A program made the translations under genes and the position numbers. This document shows positions 1 through 6,292 of a DNA stretch of 8,188 nt, in pieces. How positions within the stretch are numbered: the stretch's first letter is position 1; each line of letters starts with the position of its first letter. This DNA comes from JBEAOO01 sp041164825 (GTDB lineage Bacteria > Pseudomonadota > Gammaproteobacteria > Burkholderiales > Burkholderiaceae_C): assembly GCA_041164825.1 (NCBI GenBank), contig JBEAOO010000048.1:1-8188 (forward strand). The letters are read 5' to 3'. The notes under the pieces were generated by a model, which was given only the letters and a program-made list of their open reading frames with translations, was not told where the DNA came from and did not search any database.

Positions 1-28
1 GAACCCGATCTTGAGAGAGAACAACACC

Positions 29-1822
29 ATGCGAACCACCTACTGCGGCCTCGTGAACGAAGCCTTGCTGGGCCAAACCGTGACGCTGATGGGCTGGGCC
101 CATCGCCGGCGCGACCACGGCGGCGTGATTTTTGTTGACCTGCGCGACCGCGAAGGCCTGGTGCAGATCGTCTGCGACCCGGACCGCGCCGAGATGTTCG
201 CCGTGGCTGAAGGCGTGCGCAACGAGTTCTGCCTGAAGATGACCGGCTTGGTGCGTGCCCGCCCCAACGGCACCGAAAACGCCAACCTCACCAGCGGCAA
301 GATCGAGATCTTGTGCCACACGCTGGAGGTGCTGAACCCGAGCGTGACGCCGCCGTTCCCGCTCGATGACGAGAACCTCAGCGAAACCACGCGCCTGACC
401 CACCGCGTGCTCGACCTGCGCCGCCCGGCGATGCAGAAGAACCTGATCCTGCGCTACCGCGTGGCGATGGAAGTGCGCAAGTTCTTGGATACCAACGGCT
501 TCATCGACATCGAAACCCCGATGCTGACCAAGAGCACGCCCGAAGGCGCGCGCGATTACCTCGTACCCAGCCGCGTCAACGATGGCAACTTCTTCGCGCT
601 GCCGCAGTCGCCGCAGCTGTTCAAGCAGCTGTTGATGGTGGCCGGGTTCGATCGTTACTACCAAATCACCAAGTGCTTCCGCGACGAAGACTTGCGCGCT
701 GACCGCCAGCCCGAATTCACGCAGATCGACATCGAGACCTCCTTCCTGGGCGAAGAAGAGATCCGCACGATGTTCGAGGGCATGATCCGCACCGTGTTCA
801 AGAACACCATGGGCGTGGAGCTGCCCGAGTACCCGGTGATGAAGTACGCCGAAGCCATGCACCGCTATGGATCTGACAAGCCGGACCTGCGTGTGAAGCT
901 CGAATTCACCGAGCTGACCGACGTGATGGCCACGGTCGACTTCAAGGTGTTCTCGACCCCCGCCACCACCAAGGGTGGCCGTGTGGCCGCGCTGCGCGTG
1001 CCGGGCGGTGGCGACATGAGCCGTGGTGAGATCGACGCCTACACCGAGTTCGTCAAAATCTACGGCGCCAAGGGCCTGGCCTGGGTGAAGGTGAACGACC
1101 TGAGCAAGGGCCGCGAAGGCCTGCAAAGCCCGATCGTCAAGAACCTGCACGACCAAGCCATTGCCGATATCTTGGCGCGCACCGGCGCACAAACCGGCGA
1201 CCTGATTTTCTTCGGCGCCGACAAGGCCAAGGTTGTCAACGACGCGTTGGGCGCCTTGCGCGTGAAGATCGGCCACAGCGAGTTTGGCCGTGCCAAGGGC
1301 TTGTTTGAAGACCGTTGGGCGCCGCTCTGGGTGGTCGACTTCCCGATGTTTGAGCAAGACGAAGAAGGCCAGCGCTGGAACGCCGTGCACCACCCCTTCA
1401 CGGCGCCCAAAGATGGTCACGAGGACCTGATGGACAGCGACCCGGGTGCCTGCATTGCCAAGGCCTACGACATGGTGCTCAACGGCTGGGAGCTGGGCGG
1501 TGGCTCGGTGCGTATCCACCGTGCCGAGGTGCAGAGCAAGGTGTTCTCGGCCCTCAACATCGGTCCGGAAGAGGCGCAACTCAAGTTCGGCTTCTTGCTC
1601 GACGCGCTGCAGTACGGCGCCCCGCCGCATGGTGGCTTGGCCTTTGGCCTCGACCGCCTGGTGACGCTGATGACCAAGGCCGAGTCGATCCGCGATGTGA
1701 TCGCCTTCCCCAAGACCCAGCGCGCGCAGTGCTTGCTGACCGGTGCGCCGAGCGTGGTCGACGAGAAGCAACTCAAAGAGCTGCACATTCGCCTGCGCAA
1801 CCCGGTGGCGGCTTCGGCCTGA
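29..1822 (+). CDS. aspS: Aspartate--tRNA ligase, probably non-discriminating (Asp/Asn)
   Basis: Charges tRNA-Asp with aspartate in the cytoplasm and is a class IIb synthetase. The protein is 597 aa from the ATG at 29, close to the roughly 590 aa usual for bacterial AspRS. In order: N-terminal OB-fold anticodon-binding domain (about 1-105) with GWAHRRRDHGG; class II motif 1 around 158-180 (ETPMLTKSTPEGARDYLVPS); motif 2 at 217-236 with FRDEDLRADRQPEF; the bacterial GAD insertion domain (about 290-420); and motif 3 at 536-546 (GLAFGLDRL, Arg543). His30 and Gly81 replace the Leu30 and Lys81 of E. coli AspRS, which suggests it also charges tRNA-Asn for the GatCAB route (inference). A TTG at 11 is in frame, but the ATG at 29 gives the family N-terminus MRTTYCG and has a GAGAGA ribosome-binding site about 9 nt upstream. 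A terminator follows. The aspS-nudB order also occurs in E. coli. Confidence 0.98.
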   Translation: MRTTYCGLVNEALLGQTVTLMGWAHRRRDHGGVIFVDLRDREGLVQIVCDPDRAEMFAVAEGVRNEFCLKMTGLVRARPNGTENANLTSGKIEILCHTLEVLNPSVTPPFPLDDENLSETTRLTHRVLDLRRPAMQKNLILRYRVAMEVRKFLDTNGFIDIETPMLTKSTPEGARDYLVPSRVNDGNFFALPQSPQLFKQLLMVAGFDRYYQITKCFRDEDLRADRQPEFTQIDIETSFLGEEEIRTMFEGMIRTVFKNTMGVELPEYPVMKYAEAMHRYGSDKPDLRVKLEFTELTDVMATVDFKVFSTPATTKGGRVAALRVPGGGDMSRGEIDAYTEFVKIYGAKGLAWVKVNDLSKGREGLQSPIVKNLHDQAIADILARTGAQTGDLIFFGADKAKVVNDALGALRVKIGHSEFGRAKGLFEDRWAPLWVVDFPMFEQDEEGQRWNAVHHPFTAPKDGHEDLMDSDPGACIAKAYDMVLNGWELGGGSVRIHRAEVQSKVFSALNIGPEEAQLKFGFLLDALQYGAPPHGGLAFGLDRLVTLMTKAESIRDVIAFPKTQRAQCLLTGAPSVVDEKQLKELHIRLRNPVAASA

Positions 1823-1861
1823 GCTTGGCAAGAAGACGCGCGTGTGACAACGCGTGTGTCA

Positions 1862-1879
1862 GCGTGCGCGAAGGCACGC
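1862..1879 (+). other. Small GC hairpin between aspS stop and terminator
   Basis: GCGTGC (1862-1867) and GCACGC (1874-1879) are perfect inverted repeats around a 6-nt loop. The hairpin sits in the aspS 3' untranslated region just upstream of the intrinsic terminator. No T-tract follows it, so it is more likely a 3'-end stabilising stem or incidental than a terminator in its own right. Confidence 0.4.
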
Positions 1880-1885
1880 GCATGC

Positions 1886-1915
1886 AGAGAGGGCCTTTCG
1901 AGGCCCTTTTTTCTT
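1886..1915 (+). terminator. Intrinsic terminator after aspS
   Basis: A perfect 7-bp stem, AGGGCCT (1890-1896) with AGGCCCT (1901-1907), closes a TTCG tetraloop and runs directly into six T residues (1907-1912). It lies about 65 nt after the aspS stop, the standard arrangement for a factor-independent terminator. It separates aspS from nudB transcriptionally, which implies that nudB has its own promoter. Confidence 0.9.
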
Positions 1916-1927
1916 GGCCGCTTGGCT

Positions 1928-1933
1928 TAGCAT
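1928..1933 (+). promoter_or_regulatory. Candidate -10 hexamer for a leaderless nudB transcript
   Basis: TAGCAT matches the TATAAT consensus at four of six positions and ends 6 nt before the nudB ATG at 1940, so transcription would begin at or very near the start codon. No purine-rich ribosome-binding site is visible between the aspS terminator and this ATG. There is no good -35 box at standard spacing, where the terminator T-tract lies, so the call is tentative. Confidence 0.4.
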
Positions 1934-1939
1934 GGGCGC

Positions 1940-2449
1940 ATGAGCCCCACGCCTGCCACATTACCCGCGCCGCCCCAGCCCCCCAAGATTCCCGAGTCGG
2001 TGCTGGTGGTGATTTACACCCCCGCGATGGACGTGTTGCTGATCGAGCGCGCCGATGGCGAGGGCTTGTGGCAGAGCGTGACGGGCTCAAAAGATGCGCT
2101 CGATGAGCCCGCGGCCGAGGCGGCTGCGCGCGAGGTGGCGGAAGAAACCGGCATCGTCGTGGGCTCGGCCGCGGTGCCGCTGAGTGCGCTGCGCGACTGG
2201 CTGTTTTCCAATGTGTACGAGATCTACCCGCGCTGGCGCCACCGCTATGCGCCGGGCGTGACCCACAACACCGAGCAGGTGTTTGGCCTGTGTGTGCCCG
2301 CCGGCACGCCGGTGACCTTGGCGCCGCGCGAGCATGTGCAGTACGCATGGTTGCCCTGGCGCGAGGCGGCCGACCGCTGCTTTTCGCCGTCCAACGCCGA
2401 GGCGATTTTGCAATTGCCTCGCTTCGTGTCGGCCGACCGGGCCGAGTGA
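1940..2449 (+). CDS. nudB: Dihydroneopterin triphosphate diphosphatase (Nudix)
   Basis: Removes pyrophosphate from 7,8-dihydroneopterin triphosphate, an early step of tetrahydrofolate synthesis after GTP cyclohydrolase I. The protein is 169 aa, against about 150 aa for E. coli NudB; the extra length is mainly a proline-rich N-terminus. The core opens with PESVLVVIYTP (18-28). The Nudix box spans 49-73 and holds the REVAEETG helix (64-71), whose Glu65, Glu68 and Glu69 are the expected metal ligands. The family stretch HRYAPGVTHNTEQVF (101-115) matches NudB rather than other Nudix enzymes, and WLPWREAAD and SPSNAEAI near the C-terminus also fit. The box has six rather than five residues between its first Gly and first Glu. 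It follows aspS, as in E. coli, and is 10 nt upstream of the EEP gene, so probably heads a short operon. Confidence 0.93.
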   Translation: MSPTPATLPAPPQPPKIPESVLVVIYTPAMDVLLIERADGEGLWQSVTGSKDALDEPAAEAAAREVAEETGIVVGSAAVPLSALRDWLFSNVYEIYPRWRHRYAPGVTHNTEQVFGLCVPAGTPVTLAPREHVQYAWLPWREAADRCFSPSNAEAILQLPRFVSADRAE

Positions 2450-2459
2450 GCGCGCAGCC

Positions 2460-3272
2460 ATGAGCTTGCACTCGCGCGCCTTTGCCCACAGTTCCATGCT
2501 GTCCACGCAGCACCCCAGCCATGTGCTGCGCGTGGCCACCTACAACATCCACAAAGGCGTGCGGGGAGTGGGCCCGCGCAAGCGGCTGGAGATCCATAAC
2601 CTGGGCCTGGGCATTGAGGCGCTCGATGCCGACCTGGTTTTTTTGCAAGAGGTGCGCAGCTTCCACCATGGTGAGCAAAAACGTTTTGCCGACACCCATG
2701 CCGGCTGGCCACGCGTGCCGCAGGCCGACCACCTGGCGCCGCTCGGCTACGAGGTGGCCTACCGCACCAACGCCGTCACGCGCGACGGCGAGCATGGCAA
2801 TGCGCTGCTCTCACGCTGGCCGCTCGGCGACGTCGGCCACCATGATGTGTCGGACCACCGCTTTGAGCAGCGCGGCCTGCTGCACGTGCCCGTGAGCTGG
2901 AACGGCCAGACCGTGCACACCATCGTCGCCCACCTCGGGCTGATGCACACCAGCCGCGTGCGCCAGGTGGAGCGCATCGCCAACTTCATCGCCAACGAGG
3001 TGCCGCCCGATGCGCTGCTGGTGATCGCCGGCGACTTCAACGACTGGGGCGAAAAGCTCGACGCGCCGATGACCGAGATCGGTTTGAGGCGCGCCTTGGG
3101 TGAGGGCGGCACAGCGCGCCAACGCACCTTCCCGTCACGCGTGCCAGTGTTCTCGCTCGATCGCATTTACACCCGCGGTTTGGCTTGCACCTCGGTCATG
3201 GTGCCCCGCGGCACGGCATGGGCACGCATGTCGGACCACCTACCGATGGTGGCTGAATTGGTGCTGGCTTGA
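2460..3272 (+). CDS. Endonuclease/exonuclease/phosphatase family protein (YbhP-like)
   Basis: This is a member of the Mg2+-dependent EEP superfamily (DNase I / exonuclease III / inositol phosphatase fold), 270 aa from the ATG at 2460. The full set of superfamily motifs is visible: TYNIHKG (27-33, Asn29), LVFLQEV (59-65, Glu64), GNALLSRWP (113-121), AHLGL (157-161, His158), IAGDFNDWG (189-197, Asp192 and Asn194), SLDRIY (232-237) and SDHLPM (258-263, Asp259 and His260). It therefore looks catalytically intact, but the substrate cannot be read from sequence. It starts 10 nt after nudB and its TGA is just before clsB. The same EEP-then-clsB order occurs in E. coli (ybhP-clsB), hinting at a role linked to phospholipids. 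An internal Met13 (2496) is an alternative start, since conserved sequence begins only near residue 22. No signal peptide is obvious. Confidence 0.93.
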   Translation: MSLHSRAFAHSSMLSTQHPSHVLRVATYNIHKGVRGVGPRKRLEIHNLGLGIEALDADLVFLQEVRSFHHGEQKRFADTHAGWPRVPQADHLAPLGYEVAYRTNAVTRDGEHGNALLSRWPLGDVGHHDVSDHRFEQRGLLHVPVSWNGQTVHTIVAHLGLMHTSRVRQVERIANFIANEVPPDALLVIAGDFNDWGEKLDAPMTEIGLRRALGEGGTARQRTFPSRVPVFSLDRIYTRGLACTSVMVPRGTAWARMSDHLPMVAELVLA

Positions 3273-3289
3273 GCCGGCGCGGGACGAGC

Positions 3290-4669
3290 ATGGTGGCGCC
3301 GCCGTCTGCATCGCGGGAGCCGAAGCGCGAGACTGAGTTCGGGCGAGAAACCGGGCCTGAAACCGCGCCTGAAACCGAGCGCGATCCCGCCACCGCACCG
3401 CGCGCGCCCGAGCACTGGGCCACGCTGTTGCCGCGGCCGCTGTTTCAGGGTGGACATGTGTTGCAGCTGCTGCGTGGTGGCGACGCACTGTTCCCGGCCA
3501 TGGTTCGCGCCATCGACCACGCGCAACACGACATCTGGCTGGCCACCTACATCTTCCACGATGACAACGCCGCCGAATACGTGGCCCAAGCCCTGGCCCG
3601 GGCCGCGCAGCGCGGCGTGCGCGTGCGCGTGGTGGTCGATGGTTTTGGCAGCAAGGCCACCTTGGCACACCTGCAGCAATGGTTGACACCCGCCGGTGTG
3701 GCGCTGGCGGTGTTTCGTCCCATCGACCGCTGGTGGAATTGGCTGCAACCCGGCCAGCTGCGGCGGCTACACCAGAAGCTCTGCGTGGTCGACGGGCAGA
3801 TCGGTTTTGTCGGTGGCATCAACATGATCGACGACCGGGTGGACCTGAACCACGGCCCCACCGAGCAGCCGCGGCTCGATTTTGCAGTGCAGGTGCAAGG
3901 CCCCGCCGTGGCCCGCATGGCGCAGGCCGTGCGCGCGCTATGGACCCGCGCGTGGCTGGGGCGCGATGTGCGGGAGGAGCTGGCCGCGTTGGCGCGCAGC
4001 ACCGAGCCTGTGGCCCGCTTGCGCGGCTTGCTGCGGCGCCTGCGCATGCCCGGGCGCGCGGGTTTGCAATCCGACGAAGGTGAGCTGCCGCCGGTGCGCG
4101 CCGCCTTTGTGCTGCGCGACAACCTGCGCCAGCGCCGCACCATCGAGCGTGCCTACATCGATGCCATCCGCGGCGCACGCGAGCGGGTTGATCTGGTCAC
4201 GCCGTACTTCTACCCGGGCCAAGCCTTCCGCCGCGCGTTGCGCCAAGCGGCAGACCGCGGCGTGCACGTGCGCCTGCTGCTGCAAGGCAAGCTGGACTAC
4301 CGCGTGGCCGGCCTGGCCGCACGCGTGCTCTACGGTGAGCTGCTCGCACACGGCGTGCAGGTGTTCGAGTACATGCCCGCGTTCTTGCACGCCAAGATCG
4401 GCATCGTCGACGGCGACTGGGCCACCGTCGGCAGCTCTAACATCGACCCGCTGTCGCTGCTGCTCAACCTGGAAGCCAATCTGGTTGTGCACGACATCGC
4501 GTTTGCCCAAGAACTGCGCACAGCGTTTGAGACCGCACTGGCCGAATCGCAGCGCGTTGTGGAGCCCCAAATCCCAGGCCGCGGCCTCATCGCCATCGCC
4601 GCCCGCGCCTTGGTGGCGTGGTGCGCGTATGTGTACTTGCGTGTGGCGGGGGCGACGGGGCGGTATTGA
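3290..4669 (+). CDS. clsB: Cardiolipin synthase, ClsB type (two PLD/HKD domains)
   Basis: Phospholipase D superfamily enzyme expected to form cardiolipin by phosphatidyl transfer at the inner membrane. The protein is 459 aa from the ATG at 3290. Two complete HKD motifs are present: HQKLCVVD (His161, Lys163, Asp168) followed by GFVGGIN, and HAKIGIVD (His367, Lys369, Asp374) followed by TVGSSNIDPLSLLLNLEAN, the latter very like E. coli ClsB. There are no N-terminal membrane helices, unlike ClsA. A hydrophobic segment near the C-terminus (about 432-450) could sit on the membrane. Residues 1-38 are a charged Arg/Glu/Thr/Pro-rich extension containing a tandem repeat; E. coli ClsB is about 413 aa. 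A TTG at 3269 overlapping the upstream TGA is an alternative start; I prefer the ATG, preceded by GGGACGAG. It follows the EEP gene and converges with the membrane protein gene. Confidence 0.92.
   Translation: MVAPPSASREPKRETEFGRETGPETAPETERDPATAPRAPEHWATLLPRPLFQGGHVLQLLRGGDALFPAMVRAIDHAQHDIWLATYIFHDDNAAEYVAQALARAAQRGVRVRVVVDGFGSKATLAHLQQWLTPAGVALAVFRPIDRWWNWLQPGQLRRLHQKLCVVDGQIGFVGGINMIDDRVDLNHGPTEQPRLDFAVQVQGPAVARMAQAVRALWTRAWLGRDVREELAALARSTEPVARLRGLLRRLRMPGRAGLQSDEGELPPVRAAFVLRDNLRQRRTIERAYIDAIRGARERVDLVTPYFYPGQAFRRALRQAADRGVHVRLLLQGKLDYRVAGLAARVLYGELLAHGVQVFEYMPAFLHAKIGIVDGDWATVGSSNIDPLSLLLNLEANLVVHDIAFAQELRTAFETALAESQRVVEPQIPGRGLIAIAARALVAWCAYVYLRVAGATGRY
3343..3378 (+). repeat. Three 12-bp tandem repeats within clsB N-terminus
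   Basis: Three consecutive 12-bp units (3343-3354, 3355-3366, 3367-3378) share the core GAAACCG. Units 2 and 3 differ only in the last base, and unit 1 differs from unit 2 at three positions. Because 12 is a multiple of three, the repeat stays in frame and encodes GRET-GPET-APET in the low-complexity extension before the first PLD domain, so copy number could vary without breaking the gene. Confidence 0.8.
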
Positions 4670-4687
4670 TGCCCTGCCGCGCGCTGG

Positions 4688-6034
4688 TCACGGCTGAGGC
4701 TGTGCGGGCCCTGCCAGCCGGGTAGCAAACCGCACGTCGCTCGCCATGTCATCTGGCCCAATCAAGGACTGGGTCAAGGCGGCGTGGTTGTGGGCGGCCA
4801 GCAGCAAAGGCAAGGCCATCACGATGCCGCTCACCAGTCGCCGGCGTGGGCCCACCAGCCCGCGAGCGACCAATGCCAGCCACAGCGGCACGAAGTTGAG
4901 TGCGTACAGAAACGTCTCTTCGCCATACAGCAGGTGAACGCCCAGTTGCGTGCACACGGCCACGGCGAGAAAGCGGTCAAAGGGCGAGCGCAGGCCACCA
5001 CGCAGCAGGACCTCTGCGCCCGCCGTCAGCGCGGCCAGCCAGAGCAGCGCGCTGACCCATGCCAGCGGCTGGGTGCTGTGCCAAGGCATGCTGCACTGCG
5101 CCGACACGCGTTTGCCGCTGGGCTCCTGGTCGCTGGTTTCCCAGACGGGTGGCATCACCAGCGGGCTCAACACCTCACCGGCCAGCGCGCACAGCGGGCC
5201 GCCTTGGTCTTTGTGCAGCACAAACTGCATCTCGCGCTTGGCGGTGCCCGTGACCAGTCCGGCTGGGCCGGGCAATAGGAGCTTCTGGGCGCCCCAGGCC
5301 AGCACAAACAGGCCAACGCCGATAACGGCCCAGCGCGCACCTGCACGCAAGCCTTGGAATGCCCATGCCATCAAGGGCACCCAGGCCAGGCTGGTGACCA
5401 GTGTGCCGGCGAGCATCAGCGCCGATGCGGTTTGCGCCAGCACCGGGGGCGTTGTCGTGCGCCGTGCACCCGCCCAGGCCGCCAGCCACAGCGCCAATGC
5501 CAATGCCAACGAGCTGAGACCGTAGGTTTCGGGCACGGTGAACCAGAACAAGGCGGCGGCCGAGCTCAGGCTCGTGGCCGCCAGCCCGAAAGCCGCCCCA
5601 CGGCCCACGCCGATCAGCCGCGCCGTGGCGTAAATGGCTGCCGACCACAGCGCCAACACCAGCCCATTGAACGCCCAAATGGCCTCCATGGCGCTGAGGC
5701 CGAAACCCTGCCGCAGCAGCGCCGTGCCGGGCAGGCTGAGCAGCGAAAACAGAGGCCGCACGCTGTTGCGGTGGTGACTGGCCGCGAGCGACACCATGTC
5801 GTCAAACACCCGCCAACCGTCAGATTGAAACCAGCGACCGCCGATGGATCGCATCGCCAGGGCGTCGCCATGGCTGCGCACGATCAGGGAAAGGCCCAGG
5901 CCGCCGAGCAGCGCGAGCAGCATTGCCAAGGCGGTATCGGTGAGCCGCCATGGCGAGGCGGGGCTGGCCGCACCATGGTTCATGGCGACGAGCGGTGGGC
6001 GCACTGGCGCGGCGTCGGTGGTGGTGTTTGACAT
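4688..6034 (-). CDS. Polytopic inner-membrane protein of unknown function
   Basis: I do not recognise a named gene. The 448-aa product has a hydrophilic N-terminus (1-30) and about 9-10 predicted membrane segments (roughly 33-52, 120-140, 145-165, 172-190, 203-222, 235-253, 325-341, 355-370, 375-392, 400-416). A long non-membrane loop after the first helix carries SDGWRVFDDM (71-80), His87-His88 and RPLFSLLSLPG (93-103). PETYGLS (168-174) and LLYGEETFLYALNFVPLWL (368-386) also look like family-conserved elements. A single helix followed by a loop with acidic residues and then many helices recalls GT-C membrane glycosyltransferases, but no diagnostic catalytic motif proves it; a sugar or lipid transfer role is only a guess. 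An AGGGGAGGG ribosome-binding sequence lies 11 nt upstream of the ATG. Met18 is an alternative start. It is divergent from the phosphate transporter and ends 18 nt from clsB. Confidence 0.85.
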   Translation of the reverse strand: MSNTTTDAAPVRPPLVAMNHGAASPASPWRLTDTALAMLLALLGGLGLSLIVRSHGDALAMRSIGGRWFQSDGWRVFDDMVSLAASHHRNSVRPLFSLLSLPGTALLRQGFGLSAMEAIWAFNGLVLALWSAAIYATARLIGVGRGAAFGLAATSLSSAAALFWFTVPETYGLSSLALALALWLAAWAGARRTTTPPVLAQTASALMLAGTLVTSLAWVPLMAWAFQGLRAGARWAVIGVGLFVLAWGAQKLLLPGPAGLVTGTAKREMQFVLHKDQGGPLCALAGEVLSPLVMPPVWETSDQEPSGKRVSAQCSMPWHSTQPLAWVSALLWLAALTAGAEVLLRGGLRSPFDRFLAVAVCTQLGVHLLYGEETFLYALNFVPLWLALVARGLVGPRRRLVSGIVMALPLLLAAHNHAALTQSLIGPDDMASDVRFATRLAGPAQPQP

Positions 6035-6045
6035 GCGGCGGATGG

Positions 6046-6054
6046 CCCTCCCCT
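6046..6054 (-). promoter_or_regulatory. Ribosome-binding site of the membrane protein gene
   Basis: Read on the minus strand, AGGGGAGGG is a strong anti-16S match ending 11 nt before the ATG whose first base is 6034. The spacing is slightly long, but it supports this start over the internal Met18. It is the strongest Shine-Dalgarno-like sequence seen in this window. Confidence 0.6.
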
Positions 6055-6128
6055 GGCCGAATGTGTAGGCCCATCCCTTTCTGCGGCGGGTTGGCGGGCC
6101 AGCGCGGGCGAGTCGCCCTCAGCCTCCA

Positions 6129-6139
6129 TTGTTCAACAA
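6129..6139. promoter_or_regulatory. 11-bp palindrome, possible operator
   Basis: TTGTTCAACAA is a perfect palindrome about a central C, in an A+T-rich pocket of the divergent intergenic region. The half-site TTGTTCA occurs again at 6249-6255, near the presumed transporter promoter. This could be a regulator binding site, but a short palindrome can arise by chance and I recognise no specific regulator. It does not look like a PHO box. Confidence 0.25.
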
Positions 6140-6277
6140 ATACGAACCGCTCGCTGCCCACCTCCGTCCGCCGCTCGGATGCGGGGTGTGGCGCCGCTTT
6201 CGGCCCGCGCCTTTGCCCTGGGCGTCCAAAACGACACGAGTTTCATGGTTGTTCACGTTTTGCGCAGGCACGGCTCG

Positions 6278-6286
6278 TGCTAAACC
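6278..6286 (+). promoter_or_regulatory. Candidate extended -10 for the phosphate transporter gene
   Basis: TGCTAAACC resembles an extended -10 element (TG-n-TAAACC), with its hexamer at 6281-6286 ending 6 nt before the GTG start. A weak -35 candidate, TTTTGC (6258-6263), lies 17 nt upstream of the hexamer. Transcription from here would give a leaderless or nearly leaderless mRNA. The match is modest. Confidence 0.35.
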
Positions 6287-6292
6287 CGGGGG

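Larger units (their letters stand above)
6035..6292. other. Divergent intergenic region
   Basis: This 258-bp stretch between the divergently transcribed membrane protein and phosphate transporter genes must hold both promoters. It has two A+T-richer pockets, near 6127-6145 and 6238-6262, in otherwise GC-rich DNA. The short reading frames crossing it show no recognisable domain, and none starts behind a convincing ribosome-binding site. I see no tRNA or small-RNA signature and no strong terminator. Confidence 0.6.

Noticed and set aside
1837..1860. Direct repeat CGCGTGTG after aspS
   Set aside because: Two 8-nt copies in GT/GC-rich DNA are easily expected by chance, and no element boundary or function fits.
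1773..2795. A 340-codon minus-strand open frame across nudB and the EEP gene
   Set aside because: It spans two recognised genes and the aspS terminator, has Arg/Ala/Pro-rich low-complexity composition, and shows no motif or ribosome-binding site.
4655..4690. Possible bidirectional terminator between clsB and the convergent membrane protein gene
   Set aside because: Only a 4-bp GGGC/GCCC pairing was found and there is no T-tract in either direction.
3882..4697. A 271-codon plus-strand frame within clsB in another phase
   Set aside because: Its product is Ala/Cys/Arg/Ser-rich and unstructured in appearance, and it overlaps both HKD domains of clsB.
5354..6031. A 225-codon plus-strand frame opposite the membrane protein gene
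   Set aside because: Its composition (Gln/Arg/Gly-rich) is that of a complement frame, while the minus-strand product has proper membrane helices and a strong ribosome-binding site.
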